A stretch of DNA of 64,000 nucleotides from Carya illinoinensis (lineage: Eukaryota > Streptophyta > Magnoliopsida > Fagales > Juglandaceae): NCBI RefSeq assembly GCF_018687715.1, contig NC_056760.1, positions 40,089,501 through 40,153,500 of the forward strand, given 5' to 3'. A model generated the notes under the pieces. The model was not told where the DNA came from and did not search any database. It saw only the letters and a list, made by a program, of their open reading frames with translations. Below, piece after piece: positions 36,977 through 49,600 of the stretch. How positions within the stretch are numbered: position 1 is the stretch's first letter; each line of letters starts with the position of its first letter. The position numbers and the translations under genes were made by a program.

Positions 36977-37829
36977 TAATGGGTAAATAAAGGGACTCGA
37001 GTTAGTCAATGAGATAATGACTAGACTACGATGTATATGGTGTATTATGGTTAGGCATACACTCTTTTTGAAAAGAAAACTTTATCATAGCATTTATTTC
37101 ATACTACATGTACTTTACGACCAACAATAAAATGGATCTCTACTTCTTCACCATGTGAGTCTTGTAGGTCATAATTGATGAAGTTAATTTATTTATGCTC
37201 TTAGGAGGCTTTTGACCAGGTCGCAAGGTTGAGTTTTAGTGTTTGCTACTTTAACATGTTATCTATAACCATGAATGATACGGTCTAAAGAGACATTGTT
37301 GAAAAAGTGATTGGACTAAAATTGAATAATATGAGGGAGAATGGAAGAGTATTTGGAAATACATCAGTATTATGTTAGTACTCACTGCCGATAAGTTATA
37401 TTGCTTCTTGGAAATTGCAACATATATGTGAATACATCATATTTTTCTTAAGATTGAGCATTGTTCTGAGTCATGTGGACTCAAAAGGGATTAGGGATGC
37501 TTAATTTAAGGTGACCAAATAAGTCGGAGAATAACGAGACATTTTTAGGGATGTTGCTATGCTAGTCTCTTAGAGATATTTGGTATAATATTTCCATTTT
37601 TCTTTTACAAGTGTGCTTGATTCGGTGGTCGGATAGGCTATTTGCTAGTATGAATAAAATTGAAAATATATTAAGAGATGTAGATATGAGATCTTGCCTA
37701 CTGTATGCAAGTGGAAGATGTAATAGTGGACACCCATTCCCTTTCTCATGGCCAAGATTATGAAGTGGCTATTGAGCAACTATATGGGCCTTGATGGTTT
37801 GCTTTTAAGGCCGAACATGGGTTACAATT
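36977..37829. other. Non-coding sequence, nothing recognised
   Basis: AT-rich, without notable open frames. It may belong to the older unidentified repeat that continues at 37830. Confidence 0.45.
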
Positions 37830-37972
37830 AGAGAGAGTATTTATATAGCCCCTCCCTCTTTGAGTGGGACACTTCTTGGAAAGAAATGAAAATCTGTCTT
37901 TTTATCTAAAATATATGTTTCTCTAAGTTTGGTATTTAGGTTGTGGAATTTGTGAGTATTGTTCTAGTATTA
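37830..37972 (+). repeat. Left half of a dispersed repeat split by the 4.3 kb element
   Basis: Matches 8735-8860 ('gggacacttcttggaaagaaatgaaaatctgtc', 'ggtatttaggttgtggaattt', 'tctagtatta'). Its continuation is at 42257-42420. Confidence 0.8.
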
Positions 37973-39369
37973 TGTAACGTCCGTCCTCCTAGTGAGACTT
38001 TAGAAAATGAGACAAGAATCACTTACCCTTTTAAAACTTTTTCCCTTTCGTACCCAGGATATGAAAGATTTTAAGTTTAAAATTAAAATCTACTCTACAA
38101 ATCTAAAATAGAGTTTTGTAGCAAAAATCATTAAATTAAATTAAACGTCATTTTACAAAAATTTACTTTCATACATTATGTAAAAACTGCCTAGGCTTCT
38201 ATCGCTCTCCCTTTGGGCCATGTCTGTTATGACGTTGCTTCCTCATTTTGTCATTGGGAGGGGGAGGGACATACATAAAAGAACAAAATGAGTCGAATAC
38301 TCAGTAAGTATGACTTCATAATGTAAAAATGTACTAACATAAGTTTTCATTCAAGCATTCATTATTCATTTACATCCTTTACATAAAGCATTCATTTCCT
38401 TTGAAAAAATTACAAAGTAGGGTTTTTCTTTTAAAAAGTTTTCAATTCTCAAAAAATATTCGCACATCTTGTACATTCATTTATAAAGAAACTACAACAC
38501 TCATAACATTCAATTAGCTCTTATTACTTTTCCTTTGGCAGGTACACGTTGTTACGCCTCGTGTGTTGGAAACAATGATCTTTTAGACATGGATTCTGCT
38601 CATGGCCATAGGTTGGGAATCTCTTTCAGTCAGAGGGTAGCATTGGGTACACTACCAGTACTACTTATCCAATACTGCAATCTACCCAATCCATTGGTAC
38701 CATCATTCATTTATTCAGTTATGGCCGTTATATATTTTCATATATTAAAAAATTCATTCTTTTAATTTCCTTTCCTTTCGTTCATTCATTTTAGTCATTT
38801 CCTTTTCATTCATTTCATCATTAGTTCATTTCATTTCATAAACATCATTTAAAAGCATAAACTTATAATCATTTCATAGCATCCATTAAACATCATTTCA
38901 TAGCATCATTTAAAATTCATTTCATAGCCTCGTTTAAAAATCCTTTCATAATGTCATTTAAATACACTTTCATTGCATCATTTAAACATCATTTCAAAGC
39001 ATCAAGCATAAACCTCAACATTTCATTTCTTGAAAATAAAAACAATAGCTACTACATATAAGATCTATTCACATGCATATAAATATTACTTTGGGGTACA
39101 TAAATCGGGATTGCCAAAGAAGGCCTTTACATACATATATCTTTAAACAGTAATCCATAACATACTTTTATAAAACCTCATTTCATTTCATTTCATAAAG
39201 TATCATAAAGAGAAACATTTTATTTTCATTATTATATCATTAGAAAACTCTGTAGAGTATGAATATAATACTTACTTGGATTCCATGCTATTTTCATTTC
39301 ATATAGTCCGTTTATGACCATGTCAGATGACAACCCACATGCATACATAACTTAACGACATTCCTTTTT

Positions 39370-39489
39370 CTCAAGTGCATAAGTAATTAAAACTTAGAAT
39401 TTACATAAACTACCCTCCATTTGGAAGGAATGTCTCAAGTGCATAAGTAATTAAAGCTTAGAATTTACATAAACTACCCTCCATTTGGA
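39370..39489. repeat. 64-bp tandem duplication inside copy A
   Basis: Two units starting 'ctcaagtgcataagtaatta' at 39370 and 39434 are nearly identical. Copy B has only one equivalent segment (near 48155-48200). Confidence 0.85.
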
Positions 39490-39847
39490 CAACCTTCACT
39501 TAGACATACTCTTTTATCCGTGTCCATCCTCTATATTTTCCTCTATCATTTTTCTAAATCCTTAAACTCATAACTTGGGGCCCATTTGAGGTCACCTTTC
39601 CAACACATTGCATTCTACTTTAGGTTTTTATCCTTTAAAGTGAACCTTCTTGATTTACTTTAAAAGTTAAGACATATTATCACCTTCATCATACTCTTCA
39701 TACCAAACTATCCATTTCGATATATAACTTGAACCAACCAAGTCATACTTCTCAACCTTAGCCAATACATACCTATCTTCCTCCATTCATGCATAATCTA
39801 ACTAACACTTCATTATAACCTAACCCAAGTATAATACACAACTTTAA

Positions 39848-40164
39848 AATAGCCTTGAGGCTTAAACATCGTGTATTCATGTTTAGGACAGATTATCTAT
39901 TACATATGATAAATTTGTCCGGCACGTGCGTCCTACTAATTTACACATGTACCTTACCATTTTCCTTATCTAAGATCAACTAATTTATGCATGTACCTTA
40001 CCATCATTCTGTCCAGCACGTGTGACTATATGTTAATTTTAGGTGAGGAAAATGGTAAAGTACATGTGTAAATTAGTTGGACACACGTGTCAGACAGATT
40101 TATCATATGTAATGGATAATCTGTTCTAAACATGAATACACGATGTTTAAGCCTCAAGGCTATT
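39848..40164. repeat. ~120-bp inverted repeat with ~75-bp spacer inside copy A
   Basis: Left arm 39848-39969 ('aatagccttgaggcttaaac...') and right arm 40044-40164 ('...gtttaagcctcaaggctatt') are reverse complements with few mismatches. Copy B carries the segment once, in the left-arm orientation (about 48485-48600). The inverted duplication therefore arose in copy A or its recent lineage. A transcript would fold into a long hairpin. Confidence 0.88.
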
Positions 40165-41424
40165 GCTTCTGCATATAAGTTTCATAAATACCTACACTAA
40201 CATCTAATTCAAACCCAACCAACATAACATTTTACACAACTTGACTAATTACGTAGCTTATCCTGACACTTTACACAACATACAACCACACCATGACTAC
40301 ACCACATTCAATCACTTCACACAACACTTCCAACTACATGGCTCATCCCAACACTTCAAGTGACATCTTGTTATTTCATAGCTACACCATTACCTCATCA
40401 CTTCACATTATGCTACAACGACACCAACCACATCACAATGCACAATGCTTCGTCATGTCACACTACACACAGCCACAACACAATTGCTCAATAATCCCAT
40501 CACTTCAACTACACAGCCACATCACAACATCATATCCAATCGCATCACTTCACACTACGCACAACCACAACACAATTACACCACACACTACATAATAGCC
40601 CATTATTTCAAACAACATAACCCCAAAACACACTCCACAACCACACAACCATCCTAACACTTCACAAAGCACAACCACATCATAAACTACTCTGTTCACA
40701 GTTTATAACACAGCATATTCACAACACCATTCAATATCAGCTTCATAACATAATATTTTGGATATAAATGGATATGAATTATACCATAATTTGGGCACCT
40801 ATATTGTTGTGTTGCATGCTTCCTGGCATGGTCTTTGGTGGTGGCTACGTGAGTGCAAGGAGGAGTTAGGTTGGGGCTTGGTGATCACTACCATGAGCTA
40901 GGGTTTGGTGGCTAGGGGTGGATTGCAGTAGCTATTGGGGTTACCGTGGGAGGGTTTGTGTAATGGTCGCTTGGCCATGGATGGTGGTGCTGGGCAGACC
41001 CATGGCTGTCGATTGGTGGTTGCCCATGAGATGGGAGAGTTAGAGAGATAAAGGAAGGTGGCTAGGCTCTCAGTTGGAGGGGCTCCATGGTGGCCTAAGG
41101 TTGGTGGTGGTGTGTGGCATCATTGGGTGGTTGTGGGTGGCGATGACCGAGAGAAATAAAGGGAATGAGATTTGGGGAGGAGGGTTGGGTGTGTTGTGGC
41201 ACCATGGTGTGGAGTAGTGGCCCATGGCGGTGTGGTGTCGAGATTTGAGTGGAGCTGCGGTGGCGCACGACGGTAAGGATAAGAGAAATAGAGAGGGAGT
41301 GTGATGTGGTGGGGGAGGGCTGTCGGAGGGATAAATTAGGCGAGAGAAATAAAGATGGGGGAGAGACCCAAGGTGGCTTGTGGTGGTGTTGGGATAGCAC
41401 GGCAGTGGTGCTAGGTGTAGACAA

Positions 41425-41436
41425 GGGGGGGGGGGG

Positions 41437-41507
<71 letters not shown>
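41425..41507 (+). repeat. G15 run followed by (GA)n in copy A
   Basis: A run of 15 G leads into about 34 GA units. The equivalent part of copy B (49880-49935) has a short interrupted AG tract. Confidence 0.92.
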
Positions 41508-41513
<6 letters not shown>

Positions 41514-42256
41514 AGGGGTGAGGTCACTGGTAAGGCATGCTCACTAAGAGGGTGCTGCCAACAGCGACAACGTTGGCTTGGATGTGGCAGAGGCGAGGGA
41601 GAAGAGAGGGTCACGAGTTGGGGCTTTCGGTTGAGGAAGGGAGGCGGCTGAGAAGGGAAGAGAGAGGGAAGAGAGGAAATGAAGGGGGTTAGGATTTCTA
41701 GGAATTTAATCGTGGCCCTACATCTAGGGGCCCCTAATCTAGACCCAATGTTGGAGATTTAACACTTGGAAATAAACTAACTAAATAAGAGGTAAATGAA
41801 ATAGAAGTGCAATAAGACCAAATTAAAAAATAAAACTTTTTTGATTAGTCCCAAAATAATATTTTGCATCATAAAATCAAATAATGAAGTTTACTAAACA
41901 TTTTTAAGAGAAAGAAAACCATCTCAACAAATAGAATTTTCAACATAATCTGAAATGATGAATATTAAATAATATTATTAAAGAATTAAAATCATTTAAA
42001 TAAAATGATTTTCTCAAACTATATTATTATCGGGACTTCAAAATATAAAAAGGCTTATTTTAAATTTAGGTTTGATTCAATAATATTAAAAATACCTAAT
42101 TTAAAATAATTTTGGACATTTATAATATTTTGGATACTTTAAAACACTAGGCTCCATTTAAAAATCATCTGCTAAATTTAAAAATAACCATTCGGGATTT
42201 GAAATGCCTAGACGGGACTTGTGACCAATCGAGATAAAAATGAGTAATTGGTCACA

Positions 42257-42420
42257 TATTACCACGTAGCACACTCTACTATCGACAGAGATGATTTCAG
42301 ACAAACAACAATGATGAAAAAGTCTATGGAATAACCACACTCTATTTGAGCTTTGCCACTTGAAGTAAATGCTTCCGCCATGTATTCTAATTTAGTATTT
42401 TTGACACATATAGATGGGAA
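42257..42420 (+). repeat. Right half of the split dispersed repeat
   Basis: Matches 8857-8990 ('gacaaacaacaatgatg.aaaagtc', 'agtaaa.gcttccgcc/aact'). It is directly preceded by the TATTA duplication. Confidence 0.8.
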
Positions 42421-42535
42421 AGGGATTGATACTATTGCAGTACAAACCATTCTACTGCATATTTTTCAATTTTGTTTAACTAATTGGGAAAGGGCCCGAA
42501 TAACATGTTACAGATCTTACTAATCAATTAGTTAT

Positions 42536-42757
42536 TAAGGCCTTGTTTGAATATACAGATAAGATGAGATGAAATAAAAATTGAAAGTTAAATAAAATAT
42601 TGTAAAAATATAATTTTTTAATATTACTTTTATTTTGAAATTTGAAAAAGTTGAATTATTTTTTTTCATTTTGTTTGAAAGTTTGAGAAAATTGTAATGA
42701 TTAGATAAAATTAGATAAGATGGTTTGTGAAAACAAACCAAGTTGGCTAGTTTAGAT
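42536..42757. mobile_element. MITE-like element, 'GGCCTTGTTTGAATA' family
   Basis: Starts 'aaggccttgtttgaatatac', continues 'agataagatgagatgaaata', and ends 'gtttgtgaaaacaaaccaag'. The ends are imperfect inverted repeats. It is AT-rich, non-coding and related to 8157-8625. Confidence 0.55.
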
Positions 42758-42830
42758 ATTAGAGTATTTTGAGAATACTCCACTATTATCCATTATTTTG
42801 TCATTACTTTTTACATATTTGTCATTATTT

Positions 42831-43225
42831 TTTACTATTATTCACTACTATTCATATTCTATCATTAATTTTCATTACTATTTACAGAATATCTAAAATT
42901 ACCTCACTGTCCAAACACAACCTTGGTTTAATAATATTCATCGCCATGGGTTACATAAAAATATTATGACTTGTGTGTTCGCTTTGATCTTGATCTATGC
43001 TGCTTGTATATGGATTTAATATTTTGGTTTATTACTATTCACTACTATTCAATATTTTGTTATTAATTTTTTTATTATTCACAGAATATCTAAAATTACC
43101 TTACTGCTCAAATACAATCATGGGTTTAATAATATTCATCACCATGTGTTACATGAAAATATTATGACTTGTGTTTTCGCTTTGATCCTGATCTACGCTG
43201 CTTGTATATGGATTTAATATTTTGG
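42831..43225 (+). repeat. ~197-bp direct tandem duplication
   Basis: Two adjacent units share 'cagaatatctaaaattacc', 'tttaataatattcatc.ccatg' and 'gcttgtatatggatttaata'. They differ at scattered sites, so the duplication is old. Confidence 0.85.
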
Positions 43226-43304
43226 AAGGCTTGATGGATATGATTGACCAAGGGCTAGATTGAGGCTTGGAATTGCCTACTCTTTTAACAAGTACATGAA
43301 TGGT

Positions 43305-43459
43305 TAGGGGTGAAAACAGACAGTGTCACTGCAGTTTTGGTGCAAAACTGCACCGATTTCCTGAAAATCCCAACATCTTGATCGAAATTGGTTGGTGAAG
43401 GGGAAGAAAACCTTCGACGATGGTTTTTCCGGTTGGTTCATCAGCATTGTCAATGGCAC

Positions 43460-43520
<61 letters not shown>

Positions 43521-44101
43521 TGTGGGAGAGAAAAACACAGAGATTCAGACTTCAATGATTCACATTTCACAAATTGATTCACGACAAAAAACTAGAAAAT
43601 CTTACAACAAACATCACAATTGATTCACAACAAAATTAACAAATTAACAGAAGCAGAGAATTTGTCAATTTGAGAGAGAAAGAGAGAGAGACAGAGGGAG
43701 AGAGAACGGTGTCGTTCGTTGGAACTGGGAATGGTGGAGAGGCATGGCTAGAGGCTGGACTTGGAGGGCTCAAGAAGATGTGTTGCTGCAGTCGTAGAGA
43801 GGAGAGAGAGGTAGAGATAAACAAAATTGAAGAAGAAGAGAAGACAGGGGTGGGGAGAAGGAATCAAAGGAAACCTAAAATTAAACCAAACGGCACCTTC
43901 TAGATTTAAGTTTAATTTTTTTTTTTCTACACAGTTTCTATAAAACGACGCAGTTTCACTTTTGCTTCACCGATTTGAACCCCGAACGAACTAGACCAAT
44001 GTCGATTCCTTTGAACTCCCATTGCATCCCGACCGGTTCCTAACTCTGGCTGTCGATTCCAGTATGTTCCGGTCAGTTTTTTAGCTTCTTGTACGGCCCT
44101 A
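43305..44101. mobile_element. Possible non-autonomous hAT element
   Basis: Left end TAGGGGTGAAAACAG and right end ...GTACGGCCCTA resemble hAT termini. The right subterminal part has 'cccgaccggttcc' and 'tgttccggtcag'. Flanking octamers TGAATGGT and AGAATGAG match at only 5/8. It contains a (GA)n array at 43463-43518 and an 'aaacgacgcagttt' motif. A tentative call. Confidence 0.35.
43463..43518 (+). repeat. (GA)n microsatellite
   Basis: About 28 GA units. Frames reading Ser-Leu or Glu-Arg repeats across it are artefacts. Confidence 0.95.
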
Positions 44102-44345
44102 AGAATGAGGACGGGGGAGGGTACTAGCCTGCACACCTATTTTATTATTGGAGATTGAGTTACATGTCATATTTATGAACAATTCCAGTATTATTTAAGT
44201 GAACTTGTATTTGTTCATGACTTACTCAATTATGATAAAAATAGATTTTATGTTTATTAAACTATTTAATTTATCTACAAATTTTAACAAATAAGTTTTT
44301 GGTTTTAGTAAACATTTTTTTATATATATTATATTTACATATATT

Positions 44346-44560
44346 TAGGAGTAGCAATATATGACACGACTCATTAATTCAACACGAACATGACATGAAA
44401 TTTGCTAGTTTGGATTTAGTGTTAATGGTTAGGATCAAAACAGGTTAACCTGTTATGACATGATTGCTAAATGGATTGATAACATGTCAATCCGATTTGA
44501 TCCATTAGCAACCCAATTTGACCTATTTAGTGAGTCAAAATTATGGTTATAACCTTAAAC
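44346..44560. repeat. Dispersed plant repeat with GGTTAACCTGTTATGACA motifs
   Basis: The run 'gacacgactcattaattcaacacgaacatgacatg ... caggttaacctgttatgac ... gtcaatccgatttgatcc' resembles a widespread plant repeat rich in GGGTTGACCCGTT/ACACGAC motifs, here decayed by transitions. The class is not certain. Confidence 0.45.
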
Positions 44561-46680
44561 CTAAAAATAAATTAAAAAAACCTTGACCCATTATGTATCA
44601 AACTCTCTTCCCCCCAACACTGCACTCCTACCTTCCTTGGTCTCCCTCTCTCTTATCTTTCTATCTTATTGCCGTTGTCACCTGTTGCCCATGCCTCTCA
44701 TGGTCATCGCTGTAAGTCTCCCTTTCTCTCAAGTGAATCAAGTTTCAACATGTTATCTCTTGATATCAGATTCACAGCCCCCTTTACAGCATCGCAATCT
44801 CTCTAAGCCTTTGTCTCACAATTGTCCCTATCATTAAAATATCATATTCACTAATCAACTTATAATTTTGTCTTTCAAGCATAGAAATTGTCAAAGTAGT
44901 ACAATAATAAATTTCAAAATTGAATTCACACGAATAATGGGAATTAAGTAAACATTTTATAATCACAAGATAAAATATTGACGTTTATGGTGACAAGAAA
45001 TTTTGAAAAGAAGAAAGTCTAGAACTAAAATGTGGAATATTTACTAAGGAAGTGATTGTGTTGGAAGTTCAAGCTCGAATTAAACTGAAAATAAAAATAA
45101 ATCTATGATTCTAAAATTACCAAAACTAAGAGATTTAGAGAAAGTGTGTAGCAAATGAATTAAACTTGTAAGAAACAAAAGAACAAACACTCGGGATGCA
45201 ATTTTCACCTACTAATTTGGAGATGGATTTACTTATCTTTTCATCTTCTCTCAACCATGCTCCCATTCCTAGAAGTCATGGTCGGATAATATAGCAATGA
45301 ATCCCAATTCTTAGCTAATAAAACTATTTGACAGATTATATAACAATTGTAAAATAGTGAAAGAAAACCATCAAAGTCTTGTTACTTGTTCAAGTATCAA
45401 TTGTGCATTTACGTCTACAACTAATCTAAACTAAGAACAAAGAACTTCAATCCTTTCTAGATATAAACTGAAATATCATCCAACAAGTTAATCATTAAAA
45501 TCACATAACATTGAAGAAAATCCACTCTAAAATAGTTATAGGTTACTCATTGAATCCCAAGTCTAAAAATCTAATCTATCATCTCTAAATTAGTAAAATA
45601 TTTTAAAATGATAAACCCTAACATTTCAAATGGTTGTATGAAAATAAATGCAGAAGAATAAATTAGACAAGCTGAATAAAAATCAAAATGATTTAATGAA
45701 AATAAGTGCCATAAACATCCGAAAGAAAAAAAAAAAACTGTAGGAAAAAATTAATCCAATGCCGAAAGAAAACAGCACTACGCCGACTAAAGTCTGCAAC
45801 CCAAAAAACAGGAAATGAAAACAGAAATAGGACTCAAAACCAGAGAGCAGATTCCCCGCCGTCTGAAAAGTAACTAAACAAACAACAAGTAAAAAGAAAA
45901 CCAGCCTACCGAAAGCCTCTGGAGAGAGTTCCGTCCAAAACGTAAACAACTAAGAACCAAAAAAAAACTAAACTAAACCGAGCGAGCGAGTCTGTCTGGT
46001 ATGAACCCGAAAGAAAGGAAAAAAAAAAAAAAACTAAGAACTACTACTCTGCTACTGCCAAATGAAAACAAAGTCAAGTTATGGCAAAAAAAACCCCAAG
46101 GTCTGCACCTCCAAAATGTCTGTACCGACTCTCAGTGAATAAAAAAAAAAAAAAGAATAAAATGAAATTCCTTCAGTCTGTGCTCCGCTTGATTTCCCCT
46201 GCTATTATGCGTGAGACGTGCCTCTACTGCAGCCTGCAGTTGGCTCCTTTTGCCTTTGATTGTAACTTGTTAAGAATGCCCCTTTTATTTTTGTCATCCT
46301 CATGTCCCAGCATTTTAGGCAATCAAGCCTCACGTCTCAATGTGCTCTTCTTTTACTTAGCTCATTTATGAGTTTCTCTCCCGTAATAGACAAGATTTAA
46401 TTATAAATTTACTTGAATGTTCTTCCACCCACAATATAATATATCTATATTTAATTAGATATAAAATATTATTTCACGTGTTGAACAAAGTCAATCCAGA
46501 TTATCTAACTAATACTCTTATTTTAACACATAAAAATAATTTAATCCAAGATATTATGGGTATTAATAAAACATAATTGACTATCTATCATTCACGCTGC
46601 TCGCTACCCCTCATCATGGCATCTCCATCTTCCTTTGTCTCAAACTTTCTTTGTGACTCCATCGTCGCTCTATGGCTTGC
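44561..46680. other. Intergenic sequence, nothing firm recognised
   Basis: A-rich and AT-rich sequence. The minus-strand frame at 45949-45683 is Phe-rich and lies over A-homopolymers, so I do not treat it as a gene. Confidence 0.45.
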
Positions 46681-46685
46681 CTCTC

Positions 46686-49600
46686 TGTAACGCCTGTTCT
46701 TACATTGAGTTATTTTCAAAATAATTTTAATAAAAATCGACGGGAATTATAGTTCCTTTTAAAATTTCTTTTCCTTTCATACCAGGATACAAAAGACTCC
46801 ATATTATAAATAAAATTCATTTTCTTAATTAAAAGATTACGGCGAAAAATATTAAATTTTATAATTTAAGTTTTTCATACAAAATATCTTGCCTAGGCCT
46901 TCTTGCTCTTCTCCTTGGTCTGTGCCTATCATGACCTGTCATGCTCATGTTGTCTCTAGGAGGGCACACATAAAAACTAAAATGAGTTGATGACTCGTAA
47001 GTATTATCTAATACAGTCAAAATATATTAACATAGGTTTTCAGTCATATAATTATCATTCCATACATACTTATTGTACTTATCATGCATTGCTATTCTGT
47101 TCACTTTAAAAATGATGTGAGGTGGGGTTTTTCTTTAAAAGCGTACTTTCTTTTATTAAAACAATTCCCCACGCATTACTGCCTTCATTTCTTAAAGAGT
47201 CTATTCATGCATACTTCTTTTTTCTTACTTACGTTCATGCATACATACATTTATACATACATACATACATTCTTTCTTAACATGTATCCATTCTTTCTTT
47301 TTACTTTCATTGGTCGTAGCACACTGTTACGCCCTGTGTGCTAGGGTTAGTGGTCTTTGGACCTGATTCTGCCTCTGGCCATGGGTTGGTAATCCATTTC
47401 GTCAAGTGCAGCACTAGGTGCACTACTAGTATTACTTATTCAGCATTGCAATCTGCCCAGTCCAGTCCAATCCATTCGATACCTTTTCCATTTCAGTCCA
47501 TGTGGCCGTTACGTATTTTTATGCGTCATTTTTTCAATCCTTTCAATCATTTACAGTTCTTTCATCCATTTCTTTCAATTCATTCGTAAAGTCATTTAAA
47601 ATAAAAAATATGGGCTTAAACGTCATCTTTCATAGCATCATTTAAAATATTAATTTGTGCATCATTTAAAGCATCGTCTTTCATAGGGATATTTTAAAAT
47701 CTTTCATAGGGACATTTTAAAACACTTTCTTTGCGTCATTTAAAGTATAGGGCCAAGGCCTCAAAACATGTTCTTTGCGCCGTTTAAAGCATAAAGCCAA
47801 GGCCCCATGTTTCATTTTGTAAAAATACATACAATATATACCATGTATAGCATCCATCCATATGCATACACTTACATACTTTGGGTGCGTGAAAAGGGAC
47901 TGCCAAGGAGGGCCGTTACATACTTACATTTGAAAACTTACGCTTCATTTTCTTTTAAGTAAAGCGTGTCTCGTAGAAAAAAGTTTCATTTTCCTTTTTG
48001 AGAAAAACTTTCATTTTCTTCTTTGTTTATATAAGAAAACTCTAAAAGAGTATGAACACAATACTTACTTGGACTTCATGCCATACTCATTCCATGCAGT
48101 TCATTCGTGTGCACGTTAGATGGCAACCTACATGCATACATATAACCTTATGTCATCATCTATCTAATGCATAAGTAACTATTCTAAAAAATAGAACTAT
48201 GCCTCATTTGGAACACTCACCATCCATCTCTAGGCACTTACGTGCCATTTACTATGCTAAAACCTTCGGAATTTTATTCCTTAAAGTGAACCTCTGTGAT
48301 TCACCTTAGGGTTAAGACACTAAGACCTCCATCTCATTCTTCTATTTCCACATTCCAAAGCATGATTTTGACTGACAGAGTCATGCATTCCAACCTAGAC
48401 GATATACTCGTCACTACCTTCATGCATCCTAGCCCATACTAAATCCTCATTCTCAATCAGTTAGTCTACATGAATTCAAGCCAACTTTGGGGCTGAAACA
48501 CCATGTAACTATACTGAGAACAGATTCTCCATTACATATGGTAAATATATCTGGTACACGTGTCTTGCCAGAGACACATGTATCTTATCCCCTTTTATCA
48601 CCTAATAACAACTTATAATTCCAATGAATGCCCGCTTGTATAAACAAGCTCCATACTTCGATACCAACTTGCTTAGACTTGGTAGATAGGACTCTTTATA
48701 CTTTCCGGCCCTGTACAAGTTCATCCCAATATTTGATAGGAGATGATTGTATCCACAAATGCACCTCTGCCATGTCACGTAGCTCGAGACTAATCCAAAG
48801 TCACGTCACGACGCCCATCATGCTTCCGCTGCACTCTCTAATACTTTTCCACCACTTCCATATACTCTTAGACATAAGTCAATCACAAGGTGACACCCGT
48901 CACCCTGAACTATAGGCCACATCACTACTACTTCAAAACATTGTTACATAGTTCCCACCACTTAACAAGAGGACTGCATCCATGAACGCGCCTCTGTCAC
49001 ATTACGCAGCTTGAGATAAATTCTCGAGTTACAGCACGATGCCCATCATGCTTCCGCTGCACTCTCTAATACCTTTTTCACCACTTCACACATACTTTCA
49101 GCCGCAAGTCAACGACCAGGTGACCCCTGTCACCTCGAACTACAGGCAACATCACCACTGCTTCGAAACTCTATTACACAGTTCCTGACGCTACACCATA
49201 CATTCCACGCTTCTCAGCTACCCCATCCAATCCTTCATGACACACCATCCGAAATATCACGACATAGCACAAAGTACACTCACATGAACTCTCTTCCATC
49301 CACACTACAACACACATCATTATGATGCACGCCTCATGGTGTATCACTATACAACATGGAGTACACACCATACATACTTCCTTCGCTACATCACTTATTA
49401 TCACAACACATAACACACGGTGCATCACCATACAACACAGAGCACACGCCATGTGTAGTCTATTCACTCTATGCCACACGTCACTACAGCACATGTCACA
49501 CAGTGCGTTGCTATACTACACAATGAAACCCATTTTGAAGATGATGTCGTGGAGGGAGGAGGAGGGCATGTGGAGGCTCGCCGGTGGGAAGGAATGTTGG

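Larger units (their letters stand above)
37973..42256. mobile_element. 4.28 kb TG...CA element, likely solo very-long LTR or LARD (copy A)
   Basis: Begins TGTAACGTCCG and ends TTGGTCACA. It is flanked by identical 5-bp duplications TATTA (37968-37972 and 42257-42261). The empty site is preserved at about 8855 (CTAGTATTACCATG). TG...CA ends and a 5-bp duplication are LTR-retrotransposon hallmarks, yet there is no coding domain and no internal pair of LTRs. A related copy is at 46686-50528. I infer a solo LTR of a family with LTRs of about 4 kb (as in Ogre/Tat or LARD-type elements). Orientation is not established. Confidence 0.78.

Noticed and set aside
40293..40657. His/Thr/Asn-rich open frames
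   Set aside because: They derive from ACA/CAC-rich low-complexity sequence inside the gene-less long LTR-like element.
43305..44101. Confident call as a hAT element
   Set aside because: The termini are suggestive, but the flanking octamers match at only 5 of 8 positions, so it is kept as a low-confidence feature.
45683..45949. 88-codon Phe-rich minus-strand frame that looks like a membrane protein
   Set aside because: Its Phe runs come from A-homopolymers, and there are no promoter, splice or homology features.
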